Shown here piece by piece: positions 45,912 through 55,188 of a stretch of DNA of 64,000 nt. This stretch comes from Psychrobacter celer. Lineage in GTDB: Bacteria > Pseudomonadota > Gammaproteobacteria > Pseudomonadales > Moraxellaceae. The translations under genes and the position numbers were made by a program. How positions within the stretch are numbered: position 1 is the first letter of the stretch; the number at the start of each line of letters is the position of its first letter. The stretch lies in contig NZ_JABASU010000005.1 of the NCBI RefSeq assembly GCF_016107555.1, positions 62,001-126,000 of the forward strand, read 5' to 3'. A model generated the notes under the pieces. That model made no database searches, had not been told where the DNA came from, and worked only from the letters and a program-made list of their open reading frames with translations.

Positions 45912-46680
45912 CGTTATAAAAGACTCGGCTCATTTGGCAGGCGTGGTCATTTTGGCAGGCGGCGCGTCTACACGGATGGGCGCGGCAAAAGCCCAGCTTA
46001 GATTGCCGACAGGTGAGCGTCTGCTGGATTATCACGTCAGACACACGCTGAATTTGGCTACGTTTGATACTGGTAATAATAAAGATATCCCTATTATGAT
46101 TGCTGATAATGGTCGCGGATTTGACGTTGATTCAGCACTCAAATCTAGCCAGCCGCAAGCCGCTATCATGCACATTGCTGATTATACTAGCGCTGATAGT
46201 CAAGATAAAAACCAAAATGAGAAGATTAATAAAAAGATTGATGATAATATCAAGACGGGCGGGGCATTGGTCGCTATCGAGTCGGCTTTGCAAACGGTAA
46301 TAAAGTCTCAATCATTAAATGCGTTAACAGAAAATCAGTCATTATGGTTATTGGTGATTAGCTGTGACAGCTTGATACCAGCCATCGACTTATGGCAAAA
46401 GTTGCAGCCGATAGCGACTCAAATAACCAAAAACCAAGCAGCTGATAAAAAGGTGATTTGCTTAGCTGATGACAGTCACTTATATCCGTTGTTAGGGCTT
46501 TATCGATTAAGCCTTGAGCCTGATTTAAAGGCCTATATCGATAATGGCGCGCGGCGAGTTATGCCCTTTATCACACCTTATTTACAAGCGGCATCTTTTC
46601 CAAACAGTTGGCAGTATTTGACCAACTTTAATACGCCTACAGACTTTGAGCGCGCCTGCCACTCGCTAAGTACTCTATAG
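45904..46680 (+). CDS. mobA: Molybdenum cofactor guanylyltransferase
   Basis: Adds GMP to molybdenum cofactor for enzymes of the DMSO reductase family. The ATG at 45904, inside the moaB end, gives 258 residues. The nucleotide-binding signature LAGGASTRMGAAKAQL is near residues 15-30 and LLVISCDSLIP contains the metal-binding Asp. It is longer than E. coli MobA (194) because of a polar Lys/Asp/Asn-rich insertion around residues 95-120 (DSQDKNQNEKINKK), which is unlike its neighbours in composition. The product implies bis-MGD enzymes such as nitrate or TMAO/DMSO reductases. Confidence 0.9.
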   Translation: MTDVIKDSAHLAGVVILAGGASTRMGAAKAQLRLPTGERLLDYHVRHTLNLATFDTGNNKDIPIMIADNGRGFDVDSALKSSQPQAAIMHIADYTSADSQDKNQNEKINKKIDDNIKTGGALVAIESALQTVIKSQSLNALTENQSLWLLVISCDSLIPAIDLWQKLQPIATQITKNQAADKKVICLADDSHLYPLLGLYRLSLEPDLKAYIDNGARRVMPFITPYLQAASFPNSWQYLTNFNTPTDFERACHSLSTL

Positions 46681-46761
46681 CGTGGTATTTATCACCCCAG
46701 TCGCAGGCGGCTAGGCAAGGGGGTAGAGATAGTAAGTAGAAACCATGAGTAGAGATAACAT

Positions 46762-46947
46762 ATGACAGACAACGTCCACAGCCATTCTATGACCATCAAA
46801 CACAGCGTTGATGAGGTCTATACCCATCGTTATCCCGCGTATGATGCCTGCCGCTGGATACTCGATGCCATTAAGGCTGATATTCCTGTATGGAAGCAAG
46901 AGTATTACAAGGATGCGCCCTCTAAATGGCTGAGCAACAATGGTTAA
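46762..46947 (+). pseudogene. moaE: Truncated molybdopterin synthase catalytic subunit (moaE remnant)
   Basis: A 61-codon frame. Residues ~22-58 (YTHRYPAYDACRWILDAIK, then PVWKQEYYKD and a final W) correspond to the C-terminal third of MoaE, including the two lysines that act in sulfur transfer (AIK and WKQE). The N-terminal two thirds, with the dimer core and MoaD-binding surface, are missing, and I find no trace of them in the 80 bases upstream. A functional MoaE of ~150 residues would have to come from elsewhere. The frame ends eight bases into modA, so it may persist only because modA translation is coupled to it. Confidence 0.75.
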
Positions 46948-47755
46948 AGTAGCCGTTTTATGTGGTGCGCTATTGGCCTTAAGTGCTTGTACGTCAAAGA
47001 GTGCTACCGATACCTCTACTGATAATGAATCTAAGCAATTGCAGACGCTACGTATCGCCGCCGCCGCCAATTTATCGGATGTACTGCCTGAGGTTATTGA
47101 TGGCTATCAAACCGCTAATAAGCTGTCCAAGGACAATATAGAAGTCACGTATGCCTCATCTGGCAAGTTGTATGCGCAAATAATAGCAGGCGCGCCTTAT
47201 GATATGTTTTTATCAGCCAATCAAGAGTTCCCTGCTAAGCTTGCTGATAAGATTCCCAAAGATAGTACGACGCATCAACCTTTTACCTATACGCAAGGTC
47301 AGCTGGCACTATATAGCGTCAACAAACCTTTGGATGAATTTGGTCCAAAAGCGCTGAGTGATATGTTGATAAGCGACAGCAGTAGCAAGATTGCTATCGC
47401 CAGTCCTGAGCTTGCACCTTATGGCGCGTCGGCACAGTCTTACTTGCAGGCGCAAAAGTTATATGACCCTTTAGTGCAGCAAAAACGCATAATACAAGCA
47501 GAAAACATCGGGCAAGCCTTTCAATATGCGTATACAGGCAGTGTCGATTATGGCTTTGTCGCGCAATCACAAATTAGCGCTATCAATGCGAAACCTGAGC
47601 AATTTATTACCTTAGCGCCTGAGTCTTATCCGGCTATTTTGCAAGATGGTATTATCATTAGTGATAAACCTGCTACCATAGATTTTACGAACTATTTGCG
47701 TTCAGCCGAGGGGCAGCGATACTTCTTACAAGCAGGGTATTTAACCGTGCAATAG
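46940..47755 (+). CDS. modA: Molybdate ABC transporter substrate-binding lipoprotein
   Basis: Binds molybdate (and tungstate) and delivers it to ModB/ModC. 271 residues. The signal peptide ends in the lipobox LSAC (Cys at about 17), so the protein is predicted to be a lipoprotein rather than a free periplasmic protein. Family blocks: LRIAAAANLSDVLPEV, VTYASSGKLYAQIIAGAPYDMFLSAN and the late VDYGFVAQSQI. Oxyanion-binding Ser residues (ANLS, SSGK) are present. Its start codon overlaps the end of the moaE fragment, and modB follows after 42 bases. Confidence 0.93.
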   Translation: MVKVAVLCGALLALSACTSKSATDTSTDNESKQLQTLRIAAAANLSDVLPEVIDGYQTANKLSKDNIEVTYASSGKLYAQIIAGAPYDMFLSANQEFPAKLADKIPKDSTTHQPFTYTQGQLALYSVNKPLDEFGPKALSDMLISDSSSKIAIASPELAPYGASAQSYLQAQKLYDPLVQQKRIIQAENIGQAFQYAYTGSVDYGFVAQSQISAINAKPEQFITLAPESYPAILQDGIIISDKPATIDFTNYLRSAEGQRYFLQAGYLTVQ

Positions 47756-47797
47756 CAATCTCTTAGATACAATAAACCTTTGTGAATACAATGAGCC

Positions 47798-48514
47798 ATG
47801 AGAAATGACATCATGATAGATTCATCGCTAATGTCAGACATGCTCGCGCCTTTCTTAGTCAGTCTTAAGCTCGCCACCGCCACCACTTTGTGTCTACTGT
47901 TTTTTGCCACTCCTGTGGCCTATTGGCTAGCCAAGCCCAGTCGTGGACGTATCATTGCACGGGTAAAGGTAGTGCTGATGGGTATTATCGCTATGCCGCT
48001 GGTCTTGCCGCCCACTGTGATTGGGTTTTACTTACTGCTTTTGCTAAGCCCTAGCGCTGGTATCGGTCACTATCTTCATGAGCACAATATTAGTCCGCTT
48101 ATTTTTACTTTTGAAGGTCTAGTAGTTGGCTCTATTATTTACTCACTGCCTTTTTATATACAGCCATCGTATGCACAGTTTTTGCGTATTCCCCAAAGTG
48201 TCACAGAAGTCGCGCATCTTTTAGAACCCAGTCGTCTGCGCCGCTTCGTCAAGGTAGCCTTACCGCAAGCGCGCGTGGGTATTATTTTGGGTAGTTTGGT
48301 GAGCTTTGCCCATACCATTGGTGAGTTCGGTGTGGTACTGATGATCGGAGGTAGTATCTCAGGTGAGACCAAGGTAGTGTCGATTGCGATATACGAGCAA
48401 GTCGAAGCGCTCAACTATGAGGCAGCGCATATGATGTCTGGCATTTTGATTATCATGGGCGTGGTAATGGTGGCGTTGATTGCTAGTGTGAGTCGCATGA
48501 GTCAGCGTCCATAA
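47798..48514 (+). CDS. modB: Molybdate ABC transporter permease
   Basis: The membrane channel of the molybdate importer. 238 residues, about five hydrophobic helices. The permease loop contacting the ATPase is in EVAHLLEPSRLRRFVKVALPQARVGIILG, matching the EAA motif pattern. MPLVLPPTVIGFYLLLL is a typical ModB segment. An ATG at 47813 is an alternative start. No modC follows: 200 bases of AT-rich DNA and two tRNA genes come next. The ATPase must be encoded elsewhere, be fused to another gene, or be lost. Confidence 0.93.
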   Translation: MRNDIMIDSSLMSDMLAPFLVSLKLATATTLCLLFFATPVAYWLAKPSRGRIIARVKVVLMGIIAMPLVLPPTVIGFYLLLLLSPSAGIGHYLHEHNISPLIFTFEGLVVGSIIYSLPFYIQPSYAQFLRIPQSVTEVAHLLEPSRLRRFVKVALPQARVGIILGSLVSFAHTIGEFGVVLMIGGSISGETKVVSIAIYEQVEALNYEAAHMMSGILIIMGVVMVALIASVSRMSQRP

Positions 48515-48615
48515 TACTAAAATACCTGCACGCCCGTTGGATGATTATAACTATTGCTAACACAAAATAGATGCTTATCGAGAGGTAGTTATATTAGAAG
48601 GAACATAGACAAAAA

Positions 48616-48646
48616 ACACAAACACAGACACAAACACAGACACAAA
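48616..48646. repeat. Short tandem repeat of a 12-base unit
   Basis: ACACAAACACAG is repeated 2.6 times in the modB-tRNA gap; it lies in purine- and C-rich sequence without other features. Confidence 0.8.
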
Positions 48647-48716
48647 AAAACCCCAAACAATCTAATGCTTGAGGCGAAACTTGCTTAAACCCAAAGGTCT
48701 AAATTCGTTTTAAATA

Positions 48717-48793
48717 TGGCGCAGCGGACGGGACTCGAACCCGCGACCCCCGGCGTGACAGGCCGGTATTCTAACCAACTGAACTACCGCTGC
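48717..48793 (-). tRNA. tRNA-Asp (GTC)
   Basis: 77 bases on the minus strand with a complete cloverleaf: acceptor stem GCAGCGG/CCGCTGC, D loop AGTTGGTTAGA, anticodon GTC in CCTGTCACG, T loop GGTTCGAGTCC and an encoded CCA end. Confidence 0.97.
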
Positions 48794-48843
48794 TTAGGTC
48801 GTCTTAGCATCTTGCCTTTATAAAAGGCCCGCTTGCTAGTAAG

Positions 48844-48919
48844 TGGTGGGTGATGACGGATTCGAACCGCCGACATTCTGCGTGTAAGGCAGACGCTCTA
48901 CCAACTGAGCTAATCACCC
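48844..48919 (-). tRNA. tRNA-Val (TAC)
   Basis: 76 bases on the minus strand: acceptor stem GGGTGAT/ATCACCC, D loop AGTTGGTAGA, anticodon TAC in CTTACAC, T loop GGTTCGAATCC and an encoded CCA. It lies 50 bases from tRNA-Asp and is probably transcribed with it. Confidence 0.97.
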
Positions 48920-49130
48920 GCTCTGTGGGTGTGTATTATATAGATTTAGATATGGCTGTCAAACGATATTTTGATTATTTTAGCAAATAATCGAAAATAT
49001 ATTTTTAAGCCGTTGATTTATTGTCATAAAATCTAAAAAAACAACAGTGTTTTCTGTAAAACACTTATGATAGTTATCTGTTGTTTGAAGATGAAAAGCT
49101 ACTATACTACTGAATGTTTTATAAAGGTCA

Positions 49131-50786
49131 TTGATTTTATCTGAATGGTTGGAGGCGAGCATAGATACTTTTGCTATTGAACAGTACTTTACGACTTGGT
49201 CTTGGGGCGATTTTGCCGGATTGGGTCTGGTATTGCATATTGTGCTGATGATAGTAATGACGCTGCGTATCGTATCTGTGCAGCGTAATATCGGCGTGTC
49301 TATCGCTTGGGTTGCGGTTCTTTATACATTGCCGGTGTTTGGTTTTATCGCCTATATTTTGTTGGGTGAGCCGATGATTGGCCGCCGTTATCGTGAGCGG
49401 GTGGATCAAGCCAGTCTATTGATGAATGATATGGCACGGCGTGAGCATTTGGTGTTTGATCAAGGTCAAGAGCTGCTACCGCCCAACTATCGCGGTGTCA
49501 GTCAGATAGGGACGCGCTGGACAGGGTTTGGCGTGTTTCCAGATCACAATATGCAGCTGTTGACAGAGCCGAGCGCGATCTTTAACAGCTTAATCGATGA
49601 TATCAATGCCGCTCAGCGGACTGTTTTTATGGAGTTTTATATTGTCTATCCAAAAGGGCAGGTACTAGAGCTGATAGAGGCGCTGGCGGCGGCGGCGCGG
49701 CGCGGGGTAGAGTGTCATCTGTTGGCCGATAGTGTGGGCAGTTTTAGCTTTTTTAATAGTAGCGCGCATCGTACGCTTGAGCGGGCGGGGGTGTTTGTCC
49801 ATCAGTCGCTTCCTGTGGGCTTATTTAAGACGCTCTTTAAGCGCTCTGATTTGCGCAATCATCGCAAGATTGTGGTGATTGATGAGTATATTGGCTATAT
49901 CGGTAGCTTTAATCTGGTGGACCCAAGGTTTTTTAAACAAAACAAAAACGTCGGTCAATGGATTGATGTGGCGATTCGGGCGACCAGTCAGCAAGCGATT
50001 AGTATCGCGACGGCGATGGCAAAAGTGGTGGTGACCGATATCGGCGCCGAAAACAACGAAAACCTAGATGCGCTCAATCAGCGAGTCAATAACTATACGC
50101 GAAAGCTCTATGTGATGGATCCGACCATCAACGACTTAAACAGTCGCGTAAAAGTATTGAGCGATCACATTGATTATCACGAGCAGCCAGATATTGGCTC
50201 GACGTCGATTGTGATACCCAAAAAACCAATCGTAAAAGGCGTGTTGGCGCAGCTCATACCCTCAGCACCGCAAGTCACAGCACATGTGATTTATAACACT
50301 TTGGTGACGGTCATTCATCGCGCCAATAAACGCATTCGCATTACCACGCCGTATTTTGTGCCTGATGAGGCGCTATCAGGAGCGCTGACCATTGCCGCAA
50401 AGCGCGGGGTCGAGGTGACGCTGATTGTACCGGAAAAGGTCGATTCGTTTTTGGTGCAGCACGCCTCACAAGCGTATTATCAAGAGCTGCTAGAGGCGGG
50501 GGTCAACATCGCTTTGTTTACAGGCGGACTGCTGCATACCAAAACGGTGGTCGTCGATGATGACTATTGTCTCTTTGGGACGGTAAATATTGATATGCGC
50601 AGCTTTTATTTAAACATGGAGGTCAGCTTGGCGATTTATACGCCAGAGATGGTCGCACAGGTGGCAGAGTGTCAAGAGGTGTATTTACAAAGCTGTCGCT
50701 ATGTGAGTCTTGAGGCGTGGCAGCAGCGGCATGGTGCGGAGCGACTGTTTGATAACGTGGTGCGTCTGTTTAGTCCGTTATTGTAG
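49131..50786 (+). CDS. cls: Cardiolipin synthase
   Basis: Makes cardiolipin from two phosphatidylglycerols at the inner membrane. 551 residues with two N-terminal membrane helices (about 28-50 and 60-78). Two phospholipase D motifs: HRKIVVIDEYIGYIGSFN and HTKTVVVDDDYCLFGTVN, each with H-x-K-x4-D. The frame begins at a TTG (49131) near AAAGG, with spacing of three bases; no better in-frame start is apparent, so the N-terminus is uncertain. A stretch of ~70 residues between the two catalytic domains (NENLDALNQRVNNYTRKLYVM and following) is an insertion compared with E. coli ClsA. The gene stands alone after the tRNA pair. Confidence 0.92.
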   Translation: MILSEWLEASIDTFAIEQYFTTWSWGDFAGLGLVLHIVLMIVMTLRIVSVQRNIGVSIAWVAVLYTLPVFGFIAYILLGEPMIGRRYRERVDQASLLMNDMARREHLVFDQGQELLPPNYRGVSQIGTRWTGFGVFPDHNMQLLTEPSAIFNSLIDDINAAQRTVFMEFYIVYPKGQVLELIEALAAAARRGVECHLLADSVGSFSFFNSSAHRTLERAGVFVHQSLPVGLFKTLFKRSDLRNHRKIVVIDEYIGYIGSFNLVDPRFFKQNKNVGQWIDVAIRATSQQAISIATAMAKVVVTDIGAENNENLDALNQRVNNYTRKLYVMDPTINDLNSRVKVLSDHIDYHEQPDIGSTSIVIPKKPIVKGVLAQLIPSAPQVTAHVIYNTLVTVIHRANKRIRITTPYFVPDEALSGALTIAAKRGVEVTLIVPEKVDSFLVQHASQAYYQELLEAGVNIALFTGGLLHTKTVVVDDDYCLFGTVNIDMRSFYLNMEVSLAIYTPEMVAQVAECQEVYLQSCRYVSLEAWQQRHGAERLFDNVVRLFSPLL

Positions 50787-50915
50787 CCTGTGGTATTTTA
50801 GGATAAGGTAAGCAGGCGCTCGCTGCCGCTTAGTAAGTAAGCTGGTCGATAAATGCGCTGTGTTACCGATTTTTGACTAAATTTTTGAATATTTAAATAA
50901 AGGACACGCTGGTTT

Positions 50916-52499
50916 ATGGCTGCATCGCCCGTAACGCCCCTTGATTATATGGCAGCTGGTTATTGGCAGGATTTTTTGGCCAATCGTCCTATCGCAGGCG
51001 GTATGGCTTATGAAAGCCAGCTGCGCGCTTGTATGCTGGATGAGTCGCTGGCAAGCTTGCAGCGCGTCGATACCTTGCTGTCTCAGATACGCCGCGAGCT
51101 GATCAAAACAGAGCGCTGGTCTGAAGAGATGCTGCTGGTTGATGAGCACTATCGCAATTTGATGGTGTTTTTGGCGTTTTATGCAGGTCGCGTGCTGGCG
51201 CAGCACTGGCAGCAGACGCCGCACTGGTACGGGCAGTTTGAATTAGGCAAGCGTTATCCTGAGCTTGCGCTCATTCGTGAGGATTTTTATCAGCATATGG
51301 CGGTCGTCTATCGTGAGGATAATGAGGCGACTGAGGCGACTGAGGCGGATAAGCCGCCGTTGTTTTTTGCGTTAGAGCCTATCGGGCTGCGGCTGTTTGG
51401 CCATATCGATCGCCCCTTTGTTGCTGTGCAAGGTGATCAGGTGGCAAGCGGACTATATCAAGCGGTGAGCGCCAGATTGCCTGCGGCACATAAGCCCAGC
51501 ATTCATAGCACTGATGCACTCGATACCGCGCCCTCTTTTACCAAAGACAGCATCACTATAAATAAGGATGCTGACAGCCGCAATAGCGCTGCTGGCATCG
51601 ATAGCATAGACCGCCAAGTCAGTATCGATGATGACACAAAAGCAGGCGCGCGCGTCAGTACCGTGCCCACGGCAGATAGCCAAATTGCCTTCAGTGACGT
51701 ATCGCTCGATAAAGCACAAACCTCAATTAGTAACTTATCCCATGACGCATCAATGATAACTGAACCTGCCTCGCCGCGCACTCAGCAACCAGCACCTTCA
51801 ACGCTCCAGCTTTCAACACCTCAGCCTTCAAAACATCAATCACCCCAATCATCCCAAGCACCCCCAGAACCATTGGCACCGAACGCCAAACTATCGCCTA
51901 CGCCCGAGCTGTTTACTCAGCTAATGTCTGAGCTAAAGGACATTGAGGTCATGCAGAGCGCTGGCGAGTCAGACTATGAGCAAGCCAGTCGCATTCTAGA
52001 GCAGTTCGAGCAGTATATTGCCAAGCAAAACACACCACGCGCGCAGGTGAAATTTGCCCCAAAGCATTTGGCTGTAAAAAAACAAGCACTACTCAAATTA
52101 CAAACCGCAGCAGAGGCGGGTAATACTGCTGCCATGCTACGCTTGGCAATGTATGAGCTGCTCGGCGAAGGTGTCACAGCCGAGACAGAGGCGGCGCTGG
52201 CAGCGGGCGCTGAATGGGTCAAGCAAGCGGCAAGCAAAAACGACAGCCGTGGTCAGCGTTTGCTAAGTAAGATGTACTACCAAGGACTGGGGGTGGCGCA
52301 AGATATCGACAATGGTAAATATTGGCTCGAGCAAGCGGCAAAAAACGGTCATGCAGAAGCAGCAAGTGTGCTCGAGCAGTGGCAGCAAGCGCAAGCGCTG
52401 ATCACCACCCAAAAACAAGAGCAGCATAGTAGCAAGCGCTATCAGTTGCTGCTCGCTTCTGTCGTTATGGTGGCGATACTGATATTTATCATTGTTTAA
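50916..52499 (+). CDS. Sel1-repeat protein with C-terminal membrane anchor
   Basis: 527 residues; I do not recognise the N-terminal ~180-residue domain. It is followed by ~150 residues of low-complexity Ser/Thr/Pro/Gln sequence, then two to three Sel1-type repeats at about 390-480 (AGNTAAMLRLAMYELLGEGV, SRGQRLLSKMYYQGLGVAQDI and GKYWLEQAAKNGHAEA), and a C-terminal membrane helix (LLLASVVMVAILIFII). With the tail in the membrane, the Sel1 part is probably cytoplasmic. In-frame 9-base repeats encode EATEATEA around residue 137. Sel1 repeats usually mediate protein-protein binding; the partner is unknown. It lies 129 bases after cls. Confidence 0.8.
   Translation: MAASPVTPLDYMAAGYWQDFLANRPIAGGMAYESQLRACMLDESLASLQRVDTLLSQIRRELIKTERWSEEMLLVDEHYRNLMVFLAFYAGRVLAQHWQQTPHWYGQFELGKRYPELALIREDFYQHMAVVYREDNEATEATEADKPPLFFALEPIGLRLFGHIDRPFVAVQGDQVASGLYQAVSARLPAAHKPSIHSTDALDTAPSFTKDSITINKDADSRNSAAGIDSIDRQVSIDDDTKAGARVSTVPTADSQIAFSDVSLDKAQTSISNLSHDASMITEPASPRTQQPAPSTLQLSTPQPSKHQSPQSSQAPPEPLAPNAKLSPTPELFTQLMSELKDIEVMQSAGESDYEQASRILEQFEQYIAKQNTPRAQVKFAPKHLAVKKQALLKLQTAAEAGNTAAMLRLAMYELLGEGVTAETEAALAAGAEWVKQAASKNDSRGQRLLSKMYYQGLGVAQDIDNGKYWLEQAAKNGHAEAASVLEQWQQAQALITTQKQEQHSSKRYQLLLASVVMVAILIFIIV
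51324..51347 (+). repeat. In-frame 9-base tandem repeat
   Basis: GAGGCGACT is repeated twice and a third partial unit follows, coding for Glu-Ala-Thr units; it lies in the Sel1 gene and could vary in number without breaking the frame. Confidence 0.85.
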
Positions 52500-52502
52500 C
52501 AT

Positions 52503-52650
52503 ATAGTCGTTTCAATCTAAAAAGAACACAGTACTGCTGGGATGAATTTTTTGAAGCCTCTGGAGTGCAAAGCGCACAGCAAGCGAGAAAAATTTATACC
52601 AGCAGAACGCAATTCTTAACGTTTCCCTTTTATTTTGGACTGCTTATACT
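52503..52650 (-). repeat. Palindromic interspersed repeat, diverged copy
   Basis: The core 52532-52607 begins CTGCTGGGATGAATTTT and ends AAAATTTATACCAGCAG, matching the reverse complement of the A and B copies, with AGCCTCTGG and CAGCAAGCGAG in the middle. The outer left end reads TATAGTCG, also as in copy A reversed. The right boundary is uncertain. Confidence 0.7.
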
Positions 52651-52882
52651 GATGGCGGGCAGTAATTAAAGGCGTGTTGTTCAGTGTCAAATTGAGGTAG
52701 AATTGGCGCGTTTTTTATTGGCATTTTGTCATCATTGATTCAATCTGAAAAACCCATAGCAGCCAAGTACAGACATATACGAGTGTATCGGTATGTGTAA
52801 TACTTCAAGCGCGTTTAATACTGTCATTCTTTTATAGTGGATTGACCATATAATCTGATTCATTACCAATCTGGGCGACGTT
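52651..52882. other. Region upstream of waaA
   Basis: Rest of the 383-base gap between the Sel1 gene and waaA. No gene is visible; I cannot pick a promoter with confidence. Confidence 0.4.
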
Positions 52883-54472
52883 ATGTCATCTTCTCCTACG
52901 CCATCTGAGCACGTTTCGCAGAGATCTGATTCAGTATCAGGGCTTAATCATGCGGTGTATCAGCCGCCGTTTTATTATCAATGCGCCATCAATGTCCTAA
53001 AGCCCTTGTATCGACTGCAAGTATGGCGACGCTCGCACCAGCGCGACAACTATCAGCAAGAAGTGGCGCAGCGCTTTGGTAAGCATTATCCCTCGCCTCC
53101 TATAGCTGTGAGCGATAATATGACGCATCATGGCGTTATCTGGTGTCATGCGGTTTCATTGGGTGAGACCAATACGGTCGCGCCGCTACTGGAGGCGTTA
53201 TTGGCAGCGGGTTATCAGATATGGTTGACCAATACCACTCAGACGGGTTTTGCCCGTGGTGCCAGCCGTTTTGCTGATGAGATTGCCCAAGGCCAGATGA
53301 GCCATAGTTATGTGCCGGTCGATAGCCCTGTCGTGATTGAGACGTTTTTGGCACATGTACAGCCTATAGCGGCATTGTTTGTTGAGACAGAGCTGTGGGC
53401 AAATATCTTATCTAAATTGGCCGAACAGCGTATTCCCAGTATTTTGGTCAATGGCCGGCTCTCAGCGTCTTCTTTTGCCAGTTATCAAAAAATTGCTGCT
53501 GTCAGTCGTAGTATGATGAAAAACCTTACCTTAATCATCGCGCAAGACAATGAATCTGCTAAGCGCTTTCGGCAGCTCGGTGCCAGCAGTGCCCAAATCC
53601 GTGTGGCAGGCTCGCTAAAATGGGTCATCAATGCGCCAAAGCAGGACAGCAGCGCCAGTGAGCCGCGCGTAGATGAGCAAAGCAATTCGCTGCACGGTAG
53701 CATCAGCGATCAGACGAGTCTGGCCGAGCGATTTGGAGTCACCGGTCGTCCGATTTGGGTGGCGGCCAGCACTCACAGCGGCGAAGAAGAGATCGCCCTG
53801 TCACTACAGCAGCAATTGTTGTCACAGGCGGCACTGACCGATACACTGCTTGTACTCGTGCCCAGACATCCTGAACGCTTTGATGAGGTGGCCGAGCTCG
53901 TCAAAAAGTCGGCATTGACGATGGCGCGGCGCAGTCGTGATGAGTCGATTGAGGCAGCCACGCAAGTGTATGTGGCAGATAGTATGGGCGAGCTGATGAT
54001 ATGGTATCAGCTTGCTAATGTGGCATTGGTCGGTGGCTCGCTTGTCGATATCGGCGGACACAATCCTGTGGAGCCGGCAAGTGTGGCCACGCCTGTCATC
54101 ATGGGGCGCTATACGCAGTCGTGCCAAAGCGTGGTCGACAAGCTCGCTGAGGTTGGGGCGCTGTATCAGCCGTACAATGCTTTTTATCGTCCTGTGACGA
54201 CCTCTCACGCGCATACTTCTCCTGACACGGCGGCACCAGCTAGTCTCACAGACGAGGCATGCGCGTCTGCCGCCCATACTGCTGGCGACATCCGTGCGGA
54301 AACCACGCTGATTTACCAGCAGTTAGCCGCTTGGCTTTATGATCTGGCACTGGCCAAACGGGCAGGGCTTGCAGGCGAGCGGCTGACCAGACAACAACAA
54401 TCCGTACTGACCCGTCAAGTGACCATGATAGAAGAAGTGACTGCCCAGCAGTCGCACCAAGAGCCTTTATGA
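52883..54472 (+). CDS. waaA: 3-deoxy-D-manno-octulosonic acid (Kdo) transferase
   Basis: Adds Kdo to lipid A precursor on the cytoplasmic face of the inner membrane. 529 residues, about 100 longer than E. coli WaaA. The first half contains HHGVIWCHAVSLGETNTVAPLLEAL with the catalytic Glu, and FVETELWANIL follows; the second half has VLVPRHPERF, SLVDIGGHNPVEPA and PVIMGRY, which bind the CMP-sugar. The extra length is a long N-terminal tail (~30 residues), a Ser/Asp-rich loop around 255-275 and an Ala/Thr/Ser-rich insertion near residues 440-470. waaA overlaps rsmE by four bases (ATGA). Confidence 0.95.
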   Translation: MSSSPTPSEHVSQRSDSVSGLNHAVYQPPFYYQCAINVLKPLYRLQVWRRSHQRDNYQQEVAQRFGKHYPSPPIAVSDNMTHHGVIWCHAVSLGETNTVAPLLEALLAAGYQIWLTNTTQTGFARGASRFADEIAQGQMSHSYVPVDSPVVIETFLAHVQPIAALFVETELWANILSKLAEQRIPSILVNGRLSASSFASYQKIAAVSRSMMKNLTLIIAQDNESAKRFRQLGASSAQIRVAGSLKWVINAPKQDSSASEPRVDEQSNSLHGSISDQTSLAERFGVTGRPIWVAASTHSGEEEIALSLQQQLLSQAALTDTLLVLVPRHPERFDEVAELVKKSALTMARRSRDESIEAATQVYVADSMGELMIWYQLANVALVGGSLVDIGGHNPVEPASVATPVIMGRYTQSCQSVVDKLAEVGALYQPYNAFYRPVTTSHAHTSPDTAAPASLTDEACASAAHTAGDIRAETTLIYQQLAAWLYDLALAKRAGLAGERLTRQQQSVLTRQVTMIEEVTAQQSHQEPL

Positions 54473-55188
54473 ACTGTATCTTATTGCCCAGCGACAACTT
54501 TTCGGCAGACACCGCTTATATTGATGACGCGGCGCAAATCACGCACGTCACTCAAGTACTGGCAGCCACCGCCGGAGATAGGCTGAAAATAGGCCAGCTC
54601 GGTGGCCAGCTCGGTACGGGGCAGATAGCAAGCATGCACTCTGATAAAATCGAGCTATGCGATGTACAGCTGAGCTGCGCACCGCCCAAAAAGCTTGATT
54701 TGACGGTGGTGTTGGCGCTGCCACGGCCAAAGGTCTTACGCCGCCTAATCATGGATATGACGGCGCTAGGTGTGCGACATATCGTCCTGATTAATAGCTA
54801 CCGCACCCAAAAAAGCTACTGGCAAAGCCCGATGCTCGATCGTTTGGATGAGTTTGTCTTAGAGGGGCTACAACAAGGCGTCGATACCATCGTGCCGCGT
54901 ATCACGTTGGCCAGGCGTTTTAAGCCGTTTGTCGAAGATGAACTGGCGGGCTTGATCACTTGCCGTGCCATCGTGGCGCACCCGTACAGCGCGCAATCAT
55001 TTGCCCAATACGTCCAGCCGTCATCATTGACGCTACCGAGTTTGGTTTGTATCGGTAGCGAGGGCGGCTGGATAGATTATGAGATTGACTTACTTGCCAA
55101 GCAAGGCTGTACGGCAGTCACCATTGGTCCACGTATCTTACGTACTGAGGCGGCGGTCAATGTCATCTTGGGTCAGTGGTTGCTCTAA
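54469..55188 (+). CDS. rsmE: 16S rRNA (uracil(1498)-N3)-methyltransferase
   Basis: Methylates U1498 of 16S rRNA using SAM. 239 residues of the SPOUT family. The SAM-binding knot is in the C-terminal half: SLVCIGSEGGWIDYEIDLL and VTIGPRILRTEAAVNVILG are the two conserved blocks, and an N-terminal PUA-like domain precedes it. The start forms ATGA with the waaA stop, so the genes are translationally coupled. RsmE after an unrelated transferase is a common loose arrangement. Confidence 0.95.
   Translation: MNCILLPSDNFSADTAYIDDAAQITHVTQVLAATAGDRLKIGQLGGQLGTGQIASMHSDKIELCDVQLSCAPPKKLDLTVVLALPRPKVLRRLIMDMTALGVRHIVLINSYRTQKSYWQSPMLDRLDEFVLEGLQQGVDTIVPRITLARRFKPFVEDELAGLITCRAIVAHPYSAQSFAQYVQPSSLTLPSLVCIGSEGGWIDYEIDLLAKQGCTAVTIGPRILRTEAAVNVILGQWLL

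Noticed and set aside
48601-48660. Possible CRISPR-like short repeats near the tRNA genes
   Set aside because: The unit is only 12 bases, directly adjacent with no spacers.
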